In this document: one piece after another, positions 36,043-47,427 of the stretch | How the letters are laid out: each line of letters begins with the position of its first letter | Position numbering within the stretch: the first letter of the stretch is position 1 | Origin: Apostichopus japonicus | Taxonomy: Eukaryota; Echinodermata; Holothuroidea; Aspidochirotida; Stichopodidae | Assembly: GCF_037975245.1 (NCBI RefSeq) | Contig: NC_092569.1 | Location: 2,831,501-2,895,500 of the forward strand | DNA: 64,000 nucleotides | Reading direction: 5' to 3' | The notes under the pieces: model-generated | What the model was told of the DNA's origin: nothing | Databases searched by the model: none | What the model saw: only the letters and a program-made list of their open reading frames with translations | Made by a program: the position numbers and the translations under genes

Positions 36043-36121
36043 GTATGGTATACCAGCTCACTCATTATGTAGATATGGTAGAGTGAGGATGCAGTAATTG
36101 AGAGAAGACAGGTAACGAAGC
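36043..36121 (+). repeat. Module copy 10 (exon-like core 36073-36111)
   Basis: GGTATACCAGCTCACTCATT is followed by an acceptor-like TATGTAG. The core starts ATATGGTAGAGTGAGGATGC and ends TTGAGAGAAGACAG, then GTAACGAAGCAAC. Both flanks agree with copies 3 and 8. Confidence 0.7.
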
Positions 36122-36428
36122 AACCTACGTTACAGTACCGTATATCATACAAAATTATTTTTAGTGCCTATAGTACTGCATATCATACAGTTATTCTTAG
36201 TGCCCAATAAATAATGCACTCATTTGCACTGCCAAGTTTATTGCTCTCTGGGGTGGTGAAACCTTTGCCAGCTTTGCGTTAGAAACTCACAATATTGACT
36301 GAATGAGATTCACGTCAAATAGAAAATTTTCTACAGAAAAGACAAAGATCATGTGCATTGACTTCAGAATGGCGGAATCACAAGAAGTACTTGGGTCGTG
36401 ACGGGTTTTATCAAGTTAAAATGCTTAA

Positions 36429-36486
36429 GTATCAATTCTACAGGGAAGGTAGTAGAGTGTACTTAAGGAAAAAGGTAAGCAAGGAG
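36429..36486 (+). repeat. Module copy 11 (exon-like core 36444-36474)
   Basis: Acceptor-like TCAATTCTACAG precedes a 31-base core, GGAAGGTAGTAGAGTG continuing to TTAAGGAAAAAG, then GTAAGCAAGGAGTTAC. The donor-side flank GTAAGCAAGGAG is identical to copy 3, while the core end has drifted from GACAG to AAAAG. It lies only about 370 bases from copy 10. Confidence 0.62.
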
Positions 36487-36539
36487 TTACATAAATTCCA
36501 ATAATGCCTGACTCTGAAGTCACTGTTTATACCCATCCC

Positions 36540-36760
36540 TTTCTTCCCCCCACCTCCCCTTCCCCCGCCGTGAAAAATATTGCCTTTAGCTTTCATCAAC
36601 GAAGCAATTTGTTTTTCCCTTGGGTGGCTCTGCATCCTGATTGTAACCTGTTACTAAACAAAAGTTTAATACCCCTCCAACCCCCTCCCACACTCCCTTC
36701 CCCCTCCTCCCCCACCACTCTTCCCCACTTCTCCCAGACACCTCTTCCACTCTCATTACT
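36540..36760 (+). repeat. Pyrimidine-rich tracts
   Basis: Two blocks (about 36535-36570 and 36670-36755) are almost entirely C and T. Open frames over them are proline and serine rich on one strand and glycine and glutamate rich on the other, both low complexity. Confidence 0.8.
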
Positions 36761-36972
36761 ACAGTATTCATGTGTGCACATTCTGAATGCAACATTAGTT
36801 ACCGTTAGTAACAGTCAGCTAATATTTGTAGTGTCTTGGCACGTTCTGGCAGCATTTAATGGGCTATTCCCGTCACAGCTGAAGTCAATTGTTTAATTCA
36901 ACAATGCCAGAAATTGTCTGCATTTGTAGACCGTCAAAACCACCCCCTTAGATCACTCTATATGGCGATGAT

Positions 36973-37307
36973 TAGTGTTTACACTGGTACCAAAACTTGG
37001 GAACCGGGTCCACGAAAATGAATGAGCTATAATATATCAAGTGTATTATTTCTCTGAAAATGTTTCCATGTTGGTTAATTTCAATTTGCGTTTGCATTTG
37101 TTTCTTTCAATTACCTGTAACCTGTTATTTAAAAATTTGTAGCTTTCGAAAAAATTTTAAACATCTTATAAAGTAAATAAAAAGGAATATATACATTCAA
37201 TAAACAAATTTAAAGGAATCGGGTAACAAATTAGGAACCGGGTAGTAGAGCGTCGGGTACCCGGGAACCTGGCTACCCGGGAACCCGGATAACCTGTGCA
37301 AACACTG
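36973..37307 (-). mobile_element. Non-autonomous hAT-type element, 335 bp
   Basis: The ends are TAGTGTTTACAC and, in reverse complement, CAGTGTTTGCACAGGTTATC. An exact 8-bp duplication GCGATGAT flanks it (36965-36972 and 37308-37315). Its right end in reverse complement aligns with the left end of the 22041-23258 element through CCGGGTACCCG, CTACCCGGTTCCTAATTT and TTACCCGA, so the two belong to one family in opposite orientation. This copy lacks the internal repeats of the longer element. Confidence 0.93.
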
Positions 37308-37315
37308 GCGATGAT

Positions 37316-38895
37316 GTAAACTTTTTAAATTAGGTGGTTTATACTTTATAAATGCATAGGATGTTCTGGCAATGTCAGCAGAATGAATGATGTCATCGCC
37401 AGGGGCAACTCAGCTGGAAATGTTTCTGTATTTCATTATATTATAATAATTAACTTTACCTGTTCGCAGAGGTAAAGTATACTACAAATTCTCCACAAAA
37501 AAAGACAATAGTTGCATTTTGATGAAAAATTATAAATAATGAGAGTCTGTGTACAGGTAGGTATACATGTATGCAAATATTCCAAACGTACAGTATCTGG
37601 TTTCAACTATAAATCAACAAATAGAATACAGCAGTATGGTAAATAATTTTACATATTTATGGTTATGACATCACAGAACCCCTACTGTGATCAAACTGAT
37701 CAAAAATTACACCATTTTATTATGAACATTTTTTTTTTTTTTTTTTTTTTAGGAATAATGAAGAAAAAAAGAAGTCCTAGCAAAAAGGGATGTTGGCAAA
37801 CCCTTTTTATATTCATGAAGATATGTATTAATGTGTGTACATGTGTGCGTGACACTGCATGTACTGTAAGTAAAATTTTAACTATTCTAAGACAAAAAAA
37901 GCTGCTAATTTTTGGGGGGTTTATTTTTTTTTTATTTTTTTTTTTATACAAATTTCCTGAAATGTGCTTCAACAATGTTTACCTTGGATAATTAATTAGA
38001 TTTATTAGTTTAAGTACCAAAGATATATATGTATATATCAATTTGTTAATTAACCATTTCAATTGACTTTTAACAGATTTTTACTTTGCTGACAGTGCTG
38101 ATACAGACCGAGTTGACTTGGCCATCCCTTGTGAATGGGTACTTAGCATTTAACATGATACAGAGAAACATGATAAGAATCAACTCTAAAATTTCCCAAA
38201 AGTATTATATTCTGTTGGAAAATTGTTTCCAAACCCTCAAAGGAGATCAAATTTACATTCGAGAGTTAAACTTCCTCAGTGAACCAGAATTATTTTTACC
38301 ATGCCGATAAAAGGATATAACCCAAATGCTTGGTTCAGTTGTGAAACCAATTTCTTTGGTAACTGCGGTATATATTTAACGGGCGTAAAGTTTCTCTTCA
38401 ATATTTATACTCGCCATTTGCATTCCATTTGCATCTTAACTTTCCATTACCCAAGCAGGGGGAGGGTAAAAGAGGTCGAAGAAAAACCTGATACAATTGG
38501 TTTCGACTGAATCAAGGATAAAAGTGTCCCTGACAAAATTGTTGCTTTAACTTTCAAAAAGGATTTTACTTAAAACCTATTTAAGATTTATCACCTGTAC
38601 GTTTTGTTTTAAAAAACAGGTCCCAGGATGTGAAAGAGGCCACCCACTATAAAAAATAAAAAATAATAGAAACAAAAAAAAGTTTGGTTCGTGTAGATTA
38701 GGTGACTAGTTTTAATATGTCTAGCATATCTAGAACCCCTGAACTCCAAGAAAGTTTTTAAAGTAGCACAAGTTGCATTTGAAGGTCGTCAGTTTCGGCT
38801 CCAAATATGCTAGAAAAGTCGATTGTGGTCACTTATATTCAAACTGAAGCAAGCCTTTCAGGGAGGTCACGAGAGTGGATGGGATGGGGGGGGTG
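37316..38895. other. Unique non-coding sequence with hairpin and T runs
   Basis: A hairpin with 9-bp arms ACTTTACCT/AGGTAAAGT lies at 37453-37479, and a run of 21 T at about 37730-37750. Nothing coding is supported. Confidence 0.5.
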
Positions 38896-38899
38896 TGCT

Positions 38900-39287
38900 C
38901 AGTGGCGGAGCTAGGGGTATTGGTCAGGAGGGGCGAGAATGGTCTGTAGGGGCGCTTTTGACACTATCTAAGAGGAGCGCCACCACAGGTTGGCGCATAG
39001 CGTACAGAATTTTTTTTTTAAGTAAAGATACTCCCGAGATCGCCAGAAATGACCCTTTCCGGGCCTGGCTAATTTGCAGATAAACGAAGAATAAATAGGC
39101 GCATCGCCAAATTACACCAACAAAATGTGACAAATGTCAATATGTATATGAGAGCGCAATAAAATAATCAATAAACGCGAATAAGTAAAAAGTGGTAAAG
39201 AGCTGAAAAGGGCGCCAGCAGTCCATTTGAGTCCGTCAGGGGGGGGGAGGCATCCGCCCCCCTGACTGTATGGACGCTCCGCCACTG
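38900..39287 (-). mobile_element. Short hAT-type MITE, 388 bp
   Basis: Inverted relative of 26328-26723. It starts CAGTGGCGGAGCTAGGGG and ends GCTCCGCCACTG. The flanks GGTGTGCT and GATGTGCT differ at one of eight positions, an aged target duplication. The two copies share GGTTGGCGC, AATGACCCTTT, CCGGGCC and AAAAGTGGTAAA blocks. The insertion lies just upstream of module copy 12. Confidence 0.9.
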
Positions 39288-39295
39288 GATGTGCT

Positions 39296-39366
39296 TGGTA
39301 ACAGTGCTTAAGTGTGTAGGATAAGTGGATGCGCTGAGTGCAAACATTGCGAAGAGACAGGTATAA
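39296..39366 (+). repeat. Module copy 12 (exon-like core 39320-39360)
   Basis: GGTAACAGTGCTTAAG is followed by acceptor-like TGTGTGTAG, a core with GATGCGCTGAGTGCAAACAT ending GCGAAGAGACAG, then GTATAAGTG. The MITE at 38900 inserted only eight bases upstream of this flank. Confidence 0.62.
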
Positions 39367-41035
39367 GTGAATCCGCAACCCAGGAGAATATTGCTATGTA
39401 TGTCTCAGTTGAGCCTTCGAGAGGCATAATGTGATATGATAGTACTGTGAACAGATCCCCATTAGTAGGTTCCTCTTTTCTTGCTCCAAACATACTACAT
39501 CCAGGTTGAGTGGAAATCATCTCAAATCAAAGTAAAAAGTAGAATACGAAAAAGCAGGGAATGACGTTTCATCACTTCCACAGATGCATCCCTTGGTAAA
39601 CTTTTAGGGGAGGTTAACAATTTCACTGCACTTTTCTTCTTCTCTTTTTTTCGTTTTTTTTTTTTTTTTTTTTTTGGCTTCTACATTATTTAGCATTTTA
39701 TCAAAAGAAAGAGTAAGGAAAATCCAGTGCTGCAGGGGGGTTAGACCCAAAACCCTCCCGTGGGAAATGGCACCTTAAAGAAATTACTTTAACTTATGGG
39801 ACAGCTGGATCTTAAACAAGAGAGGAAGATAGTGAGAGAGAGAGAGAGGCAGGTACTCTACTTATTGGACACGCAAAGCTGAATACGAGACAGATATAGG
39901 GTAGGACTGAAGTATCATTCAAAGAGGTTCAACTTACAACAGTTTTATGGCAGATGTATATATTTTTTTTTGTGTATGTGTGTGTGTGTGTGCAGGTTTG
40001 TTTGTAGGGCAAAAATTCACCAGCCAATCCCAATTGAAAGAAAAAAAGGGGGCCCTCATCATGATTTCTCAGAACTTACTGGTCTGCGAATTTATGATTG
40101 GCTATTAATTCATCATTAAGTCATCATGTTCAGTAGGGTTTGTTCAAGGGCAGTGCATATAATCGAATGAATGTAGTGTTGGGCAGTGGATTCATGATGA
40201 AGAACTTTGTGAAACCCCACCCGGCTGCATACTTCCTGCTTAGAAAGCTGCATAGAGACAGTCTTGCCGAGCAAGAACTCTTCCATTGCATGCACACAAG
40301 GTCTTAACGCACCCTCGCACTACGTAGCACACAACCGTGGCCGCCATATCCCGTTTTTACTTTGGCCGGGGGAAAACAAAGAAAAATAAAATATCACTCA
40401 GATATATGACCTGTTTACATATATTACTGATACTAAGGTACGGTTCTTGGCATCTTGTTTGTCCTGCTGCCAGCTAAGTTTCAATACAATAGGGAAACAA
40501 GAGATGTTTTTCAAAGTCAAACTTGCCCCAGCCACCGGCTGGAAGTGCAAATTCAAAGACCTTTTTTCCATACATGCCTATTTCCAGTGACCGTGGTAAC
40601 AATGGCCCCGATGGCGAACAATATCACTGTTTGGTTAAAGTCTGACATGTCAATACAGCTATGAACTCGCACAATAAACAAACTGAAACAAGCCAAAGCA
40701 AGACTAAAACAGAATTTGTATTCACCAAAAACCAAATATATTCTTGGACTCTACTATATAGTTTCACCATAACAGGTGGCAATGCTCCAACACAAAATGC
40801 TACAGAATCTGTTTGTCCCTTGTTTTTACGTCGACACTGATAACAAGTAAAAGCTATTTCATTCTGTATTTAGCCAGAATATCACACAACCGATCACAAT
40901 TAAAATGCTACAATTCACTGCACACCGTGTCTGTAAGTTTGCTAGGCGGTATAAAGTTGAGTCTGATAAAAAATAAGGATAATTTTAGTAGTACTACACC
41001 ACCTTAGGGTCTGGGACCTTTCAATAATGAATGAC
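39367..41035. other. Unique non-coding sequence
   Basis: T run near 39653-39675, GT repeat at about 39969-39993, GA repeat near 39832-39849. The block 40250-40380 is less AT-rich and contains GGCCGCCATA, similar to a YY1 site. No exon is supported. Confidence 0.45.
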
Positions 41036-41036
41036 C

Positions 41037-41968
41037 TATGATCTACTGTACTGTACTATATTGTACTTACTATACTGTACTATATTGTACTATATTGTAT
41101 GATGTATATACTGTTTGTATATACTGTACTATATTGTATGATCTACTGTACTGTATGATCTACTATATTGTATGATCTACTATATTGTATGATCTACTGA
41201 CTGTACTATATTGTATGATCTACTATATTGTATGATCTACTATATTGTATGATCTACTATATTGTATGATCTACTGACTGTACTATATTGTATGATCTAC
41301 TGTACTGTATGATCTACTATATTGTATGATCTACTATATTGTATGATCTACTGACTGTACTATATTGTATGATCTACTATATTGTATGATCTACTATATT
41401 GTATGATCTACTATATTGTATGATCTACTGACTGTACTATATTGTATGATCTACTGTACTGTATGATCTACTATATTGTATGATCTACTATATTGTATGA
41501 TCTACTGACTGTACTATATTGTATGATCTACTATATTGTATGATCTACTATATTGTATGATCTACTATATTGTATGATCTACTATATTGTATGATCTACT
41601 GACTGTACTATATTGTATGATCTACTGTACTGTATGATCTACTATATTGTATGATCTACTATATTGTATGATCTACTGACTGTACTATATTGTATGATCT
41701 ACTATATTGTATGATCTACTATATTGTATGATCTACTGTACTGTATGATCTACTATATTGTATGATCTACTATATTGTATGATCTACTGACTGTACTATA
41801 TTGTATGATCTACTGTACTGTATGATCTACTATATTGTATGATCTACTATATTGTATGATCTACTGACTGTACTATATTGTATGATCTACTGTACTGTAT
41901 GATCTACTATATTGTATGATCTACTATATTGTATGATCTACTGACTGTACTATATTGTATGATCTACT
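41037..41968 (+). repeat. 17-bp minisatellite with higher-order order
   Basis: The base unit is CTATATTGTATGATCTA (17 bases). Two variants alternate with it: CTGTACTGTATGATCTA (17 bases) and a 26-base unit that inserts CTGACTGTA before the TATATTG word. The variants recur in a set order, mostly long unit, then C-type, then two plain units, so the array expanded by copying blocks of several units. Confidence 0.95.
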
Positions 41969-42212
41969 GTACTGTACTGTACTATACTGTACTATACTGT
42001 ACTGTACTGTACTTTACTGTACTGTACTGTTTTGTACTGTAGTGTAGTGTACAGTGCTGCACTGCACTGCACTGCACCCTACCGTACCGTACCGTACCGT
42101 ACCGTACCTTACCTTACTGTACTGTACTGTACTTTACTGTACTGTACTGTTTTGTACTGTAGTGTAGTGTACAGTGCTGCACTGCACTGCACCCTACCGT
42201 ACTGTACCGTAC
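41969..42212 (+). repeat. CTGTA/CCGTA pentamer repeat, block duplicated
   Basis: Pentamers CTGTA, CTGCA and CCGTA run in homogeneous blocks. The whole succession including TTTTGTACTGTAGTGTAGTG appears twice with a 120-base offset (about 42011 and 42131). It abuts the 17-bp array, whose unit contains the same ACTGTA word, so one may have seeded the other. Confidence 0.93.
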
Positions 42213-42791
42213 ATTTAAATAACGACAGGTATAGATTTCTTATAATGCCTGCAGTTCAGTGATTGTTTTAACTCCAGTCGACCAAAATTTGACAATCGTA
42301 TAAAATTCTCTAAACCCAGACAAATCATATAAATTCGTAGAAAGCCAATGCATATTTTTTTTTGTACACATTTCTGGGGAATATTAAACAGGATAGTAAT
42401 CCAATCTATTTCTGTCTTTTAAAGATCTCTATTTCAGCTAACTAGTACACAATTTTCATGCAGGGTTACCCATGAATACAAACATTTATTTATACATATA
42501 TATGTGTAATTATATTTACTGTACAAGATGTTATATGTGTATTATAGGCTATTCAGAAATGAGTAATGAAAAACATTTGTAATTTTATTACACCAAATAT
42601 CAATTTTTTACATTTTTTCATCCAGCTATAAAAAAGTTATTTCACTTGGTTCAGACAATTTCATGGATTGTCTCAAAATCAAAGCGGAATCAACAGAGAA
42701 TGTATCACTTAATGAACCAGTTTCAAGTTTTAGATACAGGGAGATCACAGGGCCTAATTAACTGCTGGAAAAGGACTTAAACTATAAAACG

Positions 42792-43447
42792 TAAGGTGAG
42801 CAGATGTCCCCGATTTGGACGGGGACACTGTCACCAGATCTCATGTGCTGGCCCCCTGATTCAAAGTGTCCCCGGAAACGTACTGAATTTTATGAATCAT
42901 CCCAGAAATATGCACAACTTTGTAGAAAGGAAGGCCCTGAATAATTTCAGTTTTACCTGTTTGGCCTCCCTCCCATTCTGTAGAGATAGCTTGAACCACT
43001 TAGGCTAGGCTGGTATTGTTAACAACTAGGCTACGGTAGGCTACTAAAAAACAAAAAACATTTCCTTCATGGTTCACAGATGATCAAGGCTGAGCATATC
43101 ATTGAATAATTTTATTAATTTGTAAATCACATGGAAAGGGTCACCTAGCATTAAGTGACTGATAATGATGCTTCCAGCGATTCTTCACGTGTGCAGTCAT
43201 TGGATTTCTTATTGTTTACAGTACAAAATACTTGTTTCCGGATGAGGTGTTCAAACCATTGACATTTGGAAAACATGCATACAGGACCGACAAAACACTA
43301 GGAGAGACCCTCAAAATGTCTTCCTTTAGATGTTCAGTGTAGGTAACTAAACCTTACTGTTAACATGAGGTGGCCGGGGGAGGGGGGGGTGGGGGGAGGA
43401 TCAACATCATATCCGCAGATTTCCTGGAAAGAAATATGGTCACCTTA
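42792..43447. mobile_element. Possible hAT-like element, 656 bp
   Basis: The left end TAAGGTGAGCAGATGTCC and the reverse complement of the right end TAAGGTGACCATATTTCT agree at about 14 of 18 positions. A subterminal GTCCCCG...CGGGGAC palindrome follows the left end. Ends of this kind occur in known hAT-type elements, but I cannot see a target-site duplication, so the boundaries and the class are uncertain. Confidence 0.35.
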
Positions 43448-44374
43448 ACCTAGCGAGTACTGCACAACATTGCTGGATTAACATCTCAACACGCATTTAA
43501 CAAACATGCAGGACAACTAGAAATGTCAGCCAGAATTAATGAACTGAACAGCTTGCAACGTTGTTTTTTCTGCGTGGAGTATGCAGCACCCTTCTGCCAG
43601 CTCTGTGATGCTCACTGCATACATTCCCTAATTGAAAGCATGTTCCACATATGACAACTGCTACATATTTCCCATCTGTGACAAAACGTTTGAAGGAAAT
43701 TGATGAGATTTTGTAATGATATAGTTGAGTAAAATTGTCGGCGACCACCTCGGGCGAAAGACTCGATTATGCCTCGGGTCGCGAAACATCGTCACAGAAA
43801 TGTTAACCAAAATCGTAATCAAAGACAACAAAAACCCACAAAAATTATGCAAATTAATCAGACGACAGAATTCGTTAGGAATGCATCGGCTAAAACCTGA
43901 AGACATGTGAAAATATGTAAAGAAATTATCTATTTATTTGTAGTGTTGTTCTTATGAATCTTTCAAGTGCAGAAGAGAATAGGAGTAATGTATACAGGTG
44001 ACTGGAGGCCAAAGTTTTGTGTTACTACTTGAGAAATATACAAATTTGATTGTAGGTCTTGTTCCCATAATATGCATTTAGGTTTTCATACTTACTGTAT
44101 ATTAATCATCTTTAACAAAAAGTTATGTATAAATAACCAGCCAGATATCAATGTTAAAGATATAATGCATTGTTTTACAAACTGTGATACAGTATAGGCT
44201 AGCTACAGTACAGGACTAGAACTACTATTGTACAAATTCCTCTAAGACAGCAAAAACAAATCTGCTTTTTTCAATGACAATACTGTACTTTTACCCTGCT
44301 TCCAATCTTTGATTTACCTGACGTTGTAATCTTATAGTCTCCCGCTATTCCTTCCCCCACCCCCCTCATCCCCT
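43448..44374. other. Unique non-coding sequence
   Basis: The stretch 43520-43900 is somewhat less AT-rich with overlapping short open frames on both strands and no recognisable motif. No gene is called. Confidence 0.45.
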
Positions 44375-44459
44375 TGGGGAGCAGAGGGTCCATGGGGGGC
44401 ACCGGGGTCTATGGGGAGCGAGGGGGTCTTTGGGGAGCAGGGGGACTATGGAGAGCAGG
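44375..44459 (+). repeat. G-rich 18-19-bp minisatellite, about 4.5 units
   Basis: Units starting GGGGAGC or GGGGGGC begin at 44376, 44394, 44413, 44432 and 44450. Each has the form GGGGAGCRRGGGGGTCTAT. It is G-rich on the plus strand and could form quadruplexes. Confidence 0.85.
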
Positions 44460-47300
44460 TATCCCTCTGGTTCTTTCAGCAGTATTTCTATGATTAAGGG
44501 TACTTAGTTGCAAACTAATATTTACATTTTCAAACTTTTGGACTAATTTATGTCCAGAGACAACATTTTGCACAAATATTGGCAATTTGGTTTTCTCTTC
44601 CAAATTTTTTGGCATCCCTCTCTCCCCCCCCCCCCCAAAAAAAAACTTATCAACCGTAAAAAAAAAACACTGTCGAGATACGTTACTTACTTTGGGTCCA
44701 GGGCCCTAACACACCATGATAACCCGGCATGGCCCCAATTGACAATATAGTAGTATTAATCATAATGAATGATGATTTAACAGCCATGTGTGTGAGGCAT
44801 GCATATAAGTCATGTGACAAGCTACTGATAAAATACAAATAAGGCATCCCATAGTACCACAGTACTACAGAAGAGGGACTAAATATATGTCCTAAGAACT
44901 GAAACATTAGCAAATCAAATTGACCCCAGGCTGCCACCTATTGATTATCTTCAATTGAATGAAATGCCAGCCAAGCTGATTCAAAAAACTATTTTTCTCC
45001 GATTTGAAATCTGGCAGAGAAATTGCTGTGGGGACTAATTGTCTTGAAACAGTAAAAGTTACAATTAGCCGACGTTATTAAAATCACTTGAGTGTTAGTC
45101 AACAAGTACCTTTATAGTCTAGACATCTTGTGTTGCATTGTATATATGACAGGAGCAGTACATATATCAACGCAGTACATGTATATGAAAAGATCTCTGG
45201 TTTATACATTCAAAGGTTGCAACATAACCAGCTACCCTGTAATCACTGGCTTTTCTTCTAAAGAAGGGAATTCCAAGAATCATCATTCATTCACTCTCTC
45301 ATGCGTTTAAAGATTGCATCATTTACGATGCTTATCAATATTAATTTCATTTTTTGACCAGTTTATCTTAATAAATCTATTCAGCCATACCAAAAAACAC
45401 ACAAAAACAAAAAAGGTTTTCCAACAAAAACTAGAAAAAAAACCACATTTAACTTGCCACTTTAGAGATAGAGAGATAATACCGGATTAAAAATGGTTTG
45501 TTAAAACTGTCAAACCAGATGGAAAAAATGCAGAGCTTTTAAGGTTATTATCTTGAACTAGAACACGATCAAAATAGGTCATTCAATACTTTTCCTACTG
45601 CACCAATATCATAAAGTATTAAATTCACTTTTCTAAATTATATCAAACCTGAACCTGCTTAGAACATAAGTAGCAGGATTACAGCGCTTCTCAAATCCAA
45701 TAACCAGCATGGACGCACACAACTACTGTAAGGCCTTTCAGCAAACTTAAGAAGACCTAAAATGCAATGTCTGTCGCTCGATGACGTTTTCAAGAAATTC
45801 AGAACGTCAAAGGGAAAGTTTGACATAGTTTTAGAAGTGTGTAATCTTAAATCCTTATTCCCCAAAAATATTTATCTTGTTCATCATGACCCTTCACTAA
45901 AGAAAAAAAAATTCACAGCAACAATTTTCGCACGGGCATGGTTGCTAACACCACAGAACAGTGGTGTGACTTTTGGCACAACCCACCCCTCCCCCAACCA
46001 CCTGAAACCTGTGTCACAGCACCTGTTTGGGTCCACAATACAGCATACACTGTGACAAAAGTCTGCCAGCAAACAGATGGAACACCGATACATGTGCATA
46101 CATTACAGAGAGAGAGAGAGAGAGAGACCACTGTACTTTACTCTGATTGGCTGTTAAGCTTGCTCTAACACATGTATTATGGGTGCTTAATTCACACAAC
46201 TATATATAGATACAGTAGTGATTACAAAGCAACAAACTTGTTGAATCTTTTGGGAAAGTTGCTTTTTGTTTTTCCAAAATACACTGTTTTGTATCGAGAC
46301 AAAAGGGCTATTTAACAAACTTGATTTTATCATAATACCAGTAATTTGTGATAGATCTGCAGCCACACAATGATAGCCACACACTCTTGCACAGTTTCCT
46401 GTTTCGCTTTACACTTGTCAAAGGCTTTAAAGGCTTACATTGTGAGCAACAGAACTGCATAAAGCTACTGTATGGATTGGAGTGTCATAAATAGTTTCCT
46501 CAATGATTTTATTAAAGTCCTGACTACTAAGCCAACAAAGTTACAATCCTTTCAACTCTGATATTCCAAGGATGGTATCCAATTGGAAGGTCCTATGGGG
46601 GTGATACAGTACCTCCTGGGAAACTTGTAGGTCTGGAAGTTGGCATAGCTTCCAACAACCTTTTGACATGAAGGCAAATGACCACAGAGCAATCCATGTT
46701 TTAGAAAACTCTGTCTAAACCTGAGCAATAAAAACTGTAAAGTTCTGTGCTCAAAGTGACTGGTGAAGCAAGTAACAGGACATTTAAAAGTGTTGGTATG
46801 GGTAATATACAAATATGACATATATCTGACAGAAAATGTCCGGTCATATCAAACTTCACAGTTTCTCTATATTCAACATGTGTACAAATTAGATTGGAAA
46901 AACATTCAGAGACTTGTATTGCAAACCCTTAACCCAAAAATGTCTATGTCACCTGTTTTATTATGTACTGTAACATTAAGATGTTGATCTGAAATTAAAA
47001 TTAGGTACGAAGGAAAATATTTCCCATAGCAATGGATGAAGCTCCATTATAAAATAAAAAATACTGAAACATAAGAGTCTGTGTACGATCACTTCGATAG
47101 AGCCCTCAACTTTACAATCCTGTAGAAATTTGGCAGTTTTGAATATCACTATTTCCGTTGAATACGATATACCAATACAGAACATTGAAATTTCATGGAT
47201 CATTGGCTACATTTGAAACAAAACTTTGGTACTGTTGGTACAAAAGCAAAGTATTCTGTGAACACTCCCAAACTTGGTTTGAATGTACTAACACGTAACA
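44460..47300. other. Unique non-coding sequence
   Basis: C run at about 44624-44636 followed by A runs, and a GA repeat at 46107-46128. No exon is supported. Confidence 0.5.
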
Positions 47301-47302
47301 AA

Positions 47303-47390
47303 GCTTACCTGTTTCCTCCCTACTACTGTACCATCTACCTGGTAAAAAGATCTTAGGTAACATATTAACACTGTGCCCCCTCTGAACCAC
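47303..47390 (-). repeat. Module copy 13, reverse strand, good match
   Basis: Read on the minus strand: GAGGGGGCACAGTGTTAATA, TGTTACC, acceptor-like TTTTTACCAG, a 30-base core starting GTAGATGGTACAGTAGTAGG and ending GGAAACAG, then GTAAGC. The first block matches the flank of copy 3 almost base for base. Forward copy 14 begins about 40 bases away, so the two are head to head. Confidence 0.7.
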
Positions 47391-47427
47391 ATTCAGGTCC
47401 ATGCCCTCCTTCTGACATTTCGAGTGA

